Below, one piece after another: positions 61,164-64,000 of a DNA stretch of 64,000 nucleotides. Under the pieces are notes generated by a model. The model did not search any database. It worked only from the letters and a program-made list of their open reading frames with translations, and had not been told where the DNA came from. The translations under genes and the position numbers were made by a program. The stretch is from Chaetorhynchus papuensis. Taxonomy: Eukaryota > Chordata > Aves > Passeriformes > Rhipiduridae. Position 1 is the first letter of the stretch. Every line of letters starts with the position of its first letter. The stretch lies in the NCBI GenBank assembly GCA_013396525.1, contig VWYX01000701.1, positions 372,001 through 436,000 on the forward strand, read 5' to 3'.

Positions 61164-64000
61164 GTAAGTGCAAGTGTCGACACTAACCTGAACACAGCCC
61201 TCCCCAGCCTGCCTGCTGGGTGCCGGTGAGTGTGCTTCACGACATCTTTTGGTCAAAATCTCAGTCTCTTTTCTTTCCCCCCATTTTATATTTATCCTGA
61301 AAGGGATGTGTGTCAGTAAAGGAGTTCTTGTTGTGGGAATGTTAGAGCTGGGAGATGCAGTGTGATCTCGTGTAACTTTTTGAATGCTGAATTTAAATTT
61401 GGATGCTCAGTTGAATGTGTTCTGACCATAACTGGGTTCTTTCATGGGACGGAGAGAAACAGGTGAGATTATGCTGATTACAGGTTCACAGGTTGTGCTG
61501 ATGTAGAATAATGTTCTCTGTTCCCTGAAAATGAATCTGTGTAGTGCACGCATTTTATGGAATCTTTTGGGTTTTCCTTCATTTGGTTTTCATTTAGGGC
61601 TTGACTAAAATTCCTGTAGAAACTTCAATAGTGCATATGCGTGCACATTTTTTAGATCTTTTTGTTCTTGTATGATGAATTGCAAAGTTGCTTTAGCAAA
61701 AGTCATAAAGAGTGCATTTAGGATGAAATTGAAATATTTTGATCAGATATATAAGCTGTAACTAGATGCAACAGAGAAGGAATTTTGTTTCTCTTCTCCC
61801 AGATTTGGAATAACCTGTAGATTGGTTTTGTTAGAGTATCACTTGAAAGCATTTGCCTACACTTCTGAGATGATGTGTAGAAGTATAAATATGCCCGGAA
61901 ACTCCAAAGAAAGAGGAAGATGTGTTGTATCCTGTAAGAACTTTGCAGAGTTGGATCCTCTTTTGGAATAATTCAGCCCAGCTTTTCGTTTCTTTAGACC
62001 AACACAGATTTCTCTAGATTGGTGGAAATCTTGCCTCAAAGCATATCTTCTGCTTTCCTCCAATTCTTTATGATCTTGTTTGATAGATCTGCTTTGTTTA
62101 TAGTCACAACATAGAAAATAATGTCAGGTTTCCTATAGAATATTTAAAGGACCAGGCTCACTCTTGGTTAGACTTTTTCTGCTCTAGAGTAAATTCTGCA
62201 GCATTTGCAGGCAAATAACTTCTGTGTTTGTGATCCCATTCAAGTCAACAAAACTTTTTATAATCATGAGCAAGTTTGAATCTTCAAATTTCTAGATGGA
62301 AAAAAAAAAGTTTTTCCCTTAAAGAATGCAGTATAAACACCAGGGAGTAATAATGGAGAGACCTTATTTCTTTTTGCCTGCACTAGATTTGTTTGTTGCT
62401 TAGAGCAATAAAAGCAATAGACATTTACCACCACAGCTTCTCAGAGACAGAATTGCTTTATCCATAGGCCAGGTGTGAAAATTCAAGCGAATATATTAAT
62501 TCTTGCAGACACTTATCCAAGTGTGTGCCTGTGGCATATTCTGTAGCCAGGGATTCGGTGTCAAAATTTTCTTTGGCAAAACTGCTAAGAAAATAAAAAT
62601 GCTGGCCTTGGGTCAACCAAAATGCTTTTAGGATTTGTTTGGAAATTGTCTGAAACTTTCAACCTAAAGAACAAAGGAAAAAAGTTAAATTGTTTTGGTT
62701 TAACATTTTCTCAACTAGATGTTTCCATTTTCGTTGTGATATGGTTTTGTTTGTAAGTTTGAGCTTAACTGCTTTTCAGTAGTTAACTTTTTTTAAACTG
62801 TAGAAATGGACATCCTTATTTCTGTCCATGTGAAACATTTCGGGCACCTCAAGATGTTCTTTTTTATTCAGTTTTCATTTACTCTGCAAAACTTGCTGTT
62901 TCTGGTACACCTGAAATCAATTTTCCAGCCTGAGGAGTGAAATGTAGCTTTCTCCTGCTTTTTTCTTCTCATAGTTCCTACGAAGTTTAAGGAGGATGTA
63001 GGAGAATTGAGTATTGCTTTTTAGTGTTCCTTGCTCGTGCTGGACCTGTGACCTCGCTGTGCTTCCAGTGGGGAGCTCCCAGGGCAGTGGCTCAGCACTG
63101 CTCTGGAAGGAGTGGGGGCTGTGACAGGGCAGGAGCCACCTCCTCCTTGGAGGAAGCAGATTGCTGTCCAGTTCCCTTGGGTGAGAAGTCAGTTAGCTTT
63201 GAATCTCAATTTGAGAGCCTCCCCTCCTGACTTGGTAGTCCTTTGGGCTTCTCACATCACAGGAATCCTCACATTACTTGCATCTCTACATTTGTATGCT
63301 TTTTCCCTTATGGTTTTATTTTTTTAAAACTTAATTGTGGTGTGTATTTGCTTAATAATCTGGAAACAGGCTTATAAAGGAAGAAGCCAGGACACTGAGG
63401 GTTATAACCATGACTCTAAGTAATAACGTAATGATTAATTCTCTTAACAATAAAAAGGCAAGAGAACAAAACTATGCAGTTTTTTTTCTGCCAAAATTAG
63501 CTGTTACTTAAAAGGGAAGTGTTACTGCCAAAGATTTTTTTAAAATTTGTTCTAATGATAAAGTTGTAAGTTTCCCAAGTTGAAATGGTATTTTGCTTTT
63601 GTTTACAAGTATCAAAACCACAAGGACTGCTTCAGATTAAGAATAAAGTGTTGTCTGGGCTTTTCCCTCCTTTTCTCTGCTTTGCTAAGAAAAAAAGTCT
63701 AGCAAGCATTCAAGACCTGGATGGATTCTAAAAGGCTAAATTTTAATCAGGGAAAAAAAATGAGTTGGGAGGAGTGCAACACTTAATTAAAAGGAACATT
63801 ATCCATTATTTGTAGTTCCTATTTGTAGTGGCTCAAAATCATATTCTGGAGATCTCCACTTCTCTACATTCTACTGTTCCTCAATATTTCAATTACAACC
63901 TTTGTATACTTCAAAATCTTGTGTATTTCTTGGCTAATTTACAAAGGTGGTTGAGGTGTTATGTTTCACTGAGCCAATACAAGCTTTGGAAAAGCTGTCC
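61164..64000 (+). other. PHEX intron 1, start
   Basis: Begins with GTAAGTGC. I searched for the next exon (a stretch encoding the region before the first conserved cysteines of the ectodomain) and did not find it. AT-rich with no recognisable repeat. Confidence 0.8.

Noticed and set aside
61164..64000. Search for PHEX exon 2
   Set aside because: No stretch with an acceptor, a donor and the expected ectodomain start was found, so it is taken to lie beyond the window.
1..64000. CRISPR arrays, tRNA or rRNA genes
   Set aside because: No direct-repeat array, no tRNA B-box context with a cloverleaf, and no rRNA-like sequence was seen; the window is animal nuclear DNA.

Overview
This window is vertebrate nuclear DNA, almost certainly from a bird, plausibly a neoavian such as a songbird. 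The evidence is several CR1 LINE copies with the typical avian 3' end, a solo LTR of a type I associate with neoavian and passerine genomes, compact introns, and exons that translate to two vertebrate genes in conserved order. The species call is inference. The two genes, both on the + strand, are spermine synthase (SMS, complete, 11 exons, ATG at 1481, stop at 43295-43297) and the first coding exon of PHEX (61052-61163). The rest of PHEX lies beyond the right edge. SMS followed by PHEX is the order on human Xp22.

Layout: 1-1080 is intergenic and carries a degraded + strand CR1. About 1090-2345 is a CpG-rich island holding the SMS promoter and exon 1, with a 74-base run of N (1341-1414) just upstream of the start codon. 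SMS exons 2-11 then run from 16642 to 43297, giving a 368-residue protein that aligns end to end with human SMS (366 residues). Intron 1 (15.1 kb) contains a 1.1 kb CR1 with a reverse-transcriptase remnant. Intron 9 (10.3 kb) contains a near-complete solo LTR (33124-34111), a CR1 tail and a G/T-rich tract. The SMS 3' UTR probably ends near 44540. The interval from about 45 to 60.9 kb holds CR1 and LTR remnants but no gene I can recognise. PHEX exon 1 begins at 61052, and 61164-64000 is its intron 1.

The most interesting signal is that two of the ten SMS introns are of the minor (U12) spliceosome class, and of different subtypes. Intron 6 is AT-AC (starts ATATCCTTTG, branch site TGCCTTGAC, ends AAAC). 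Intron 10 is GT-AG (starts GTATCCTTAA, exact branch site TTCCTTAAC). Each falls directly after a codon for a glutamate of the active site, E221 and E354 (human E220 and E353), and retention of either intron truncates the enzyme. A second point is an upstream AUG in strong context at 1458, out of frame, whose reading frame crosses the exon 1-2 junction and overlaps the SMS start.

Functionally, SMS makes spermine from spermidine and decarboxylated S-adenosylmethionine. PHEX is a membrane endopeptidase of phosphate and mineral homeostasis. Their adjacency is old synteny and does not indicate a shared pathway. I found no evidence of a novel multi-gene system in this window.
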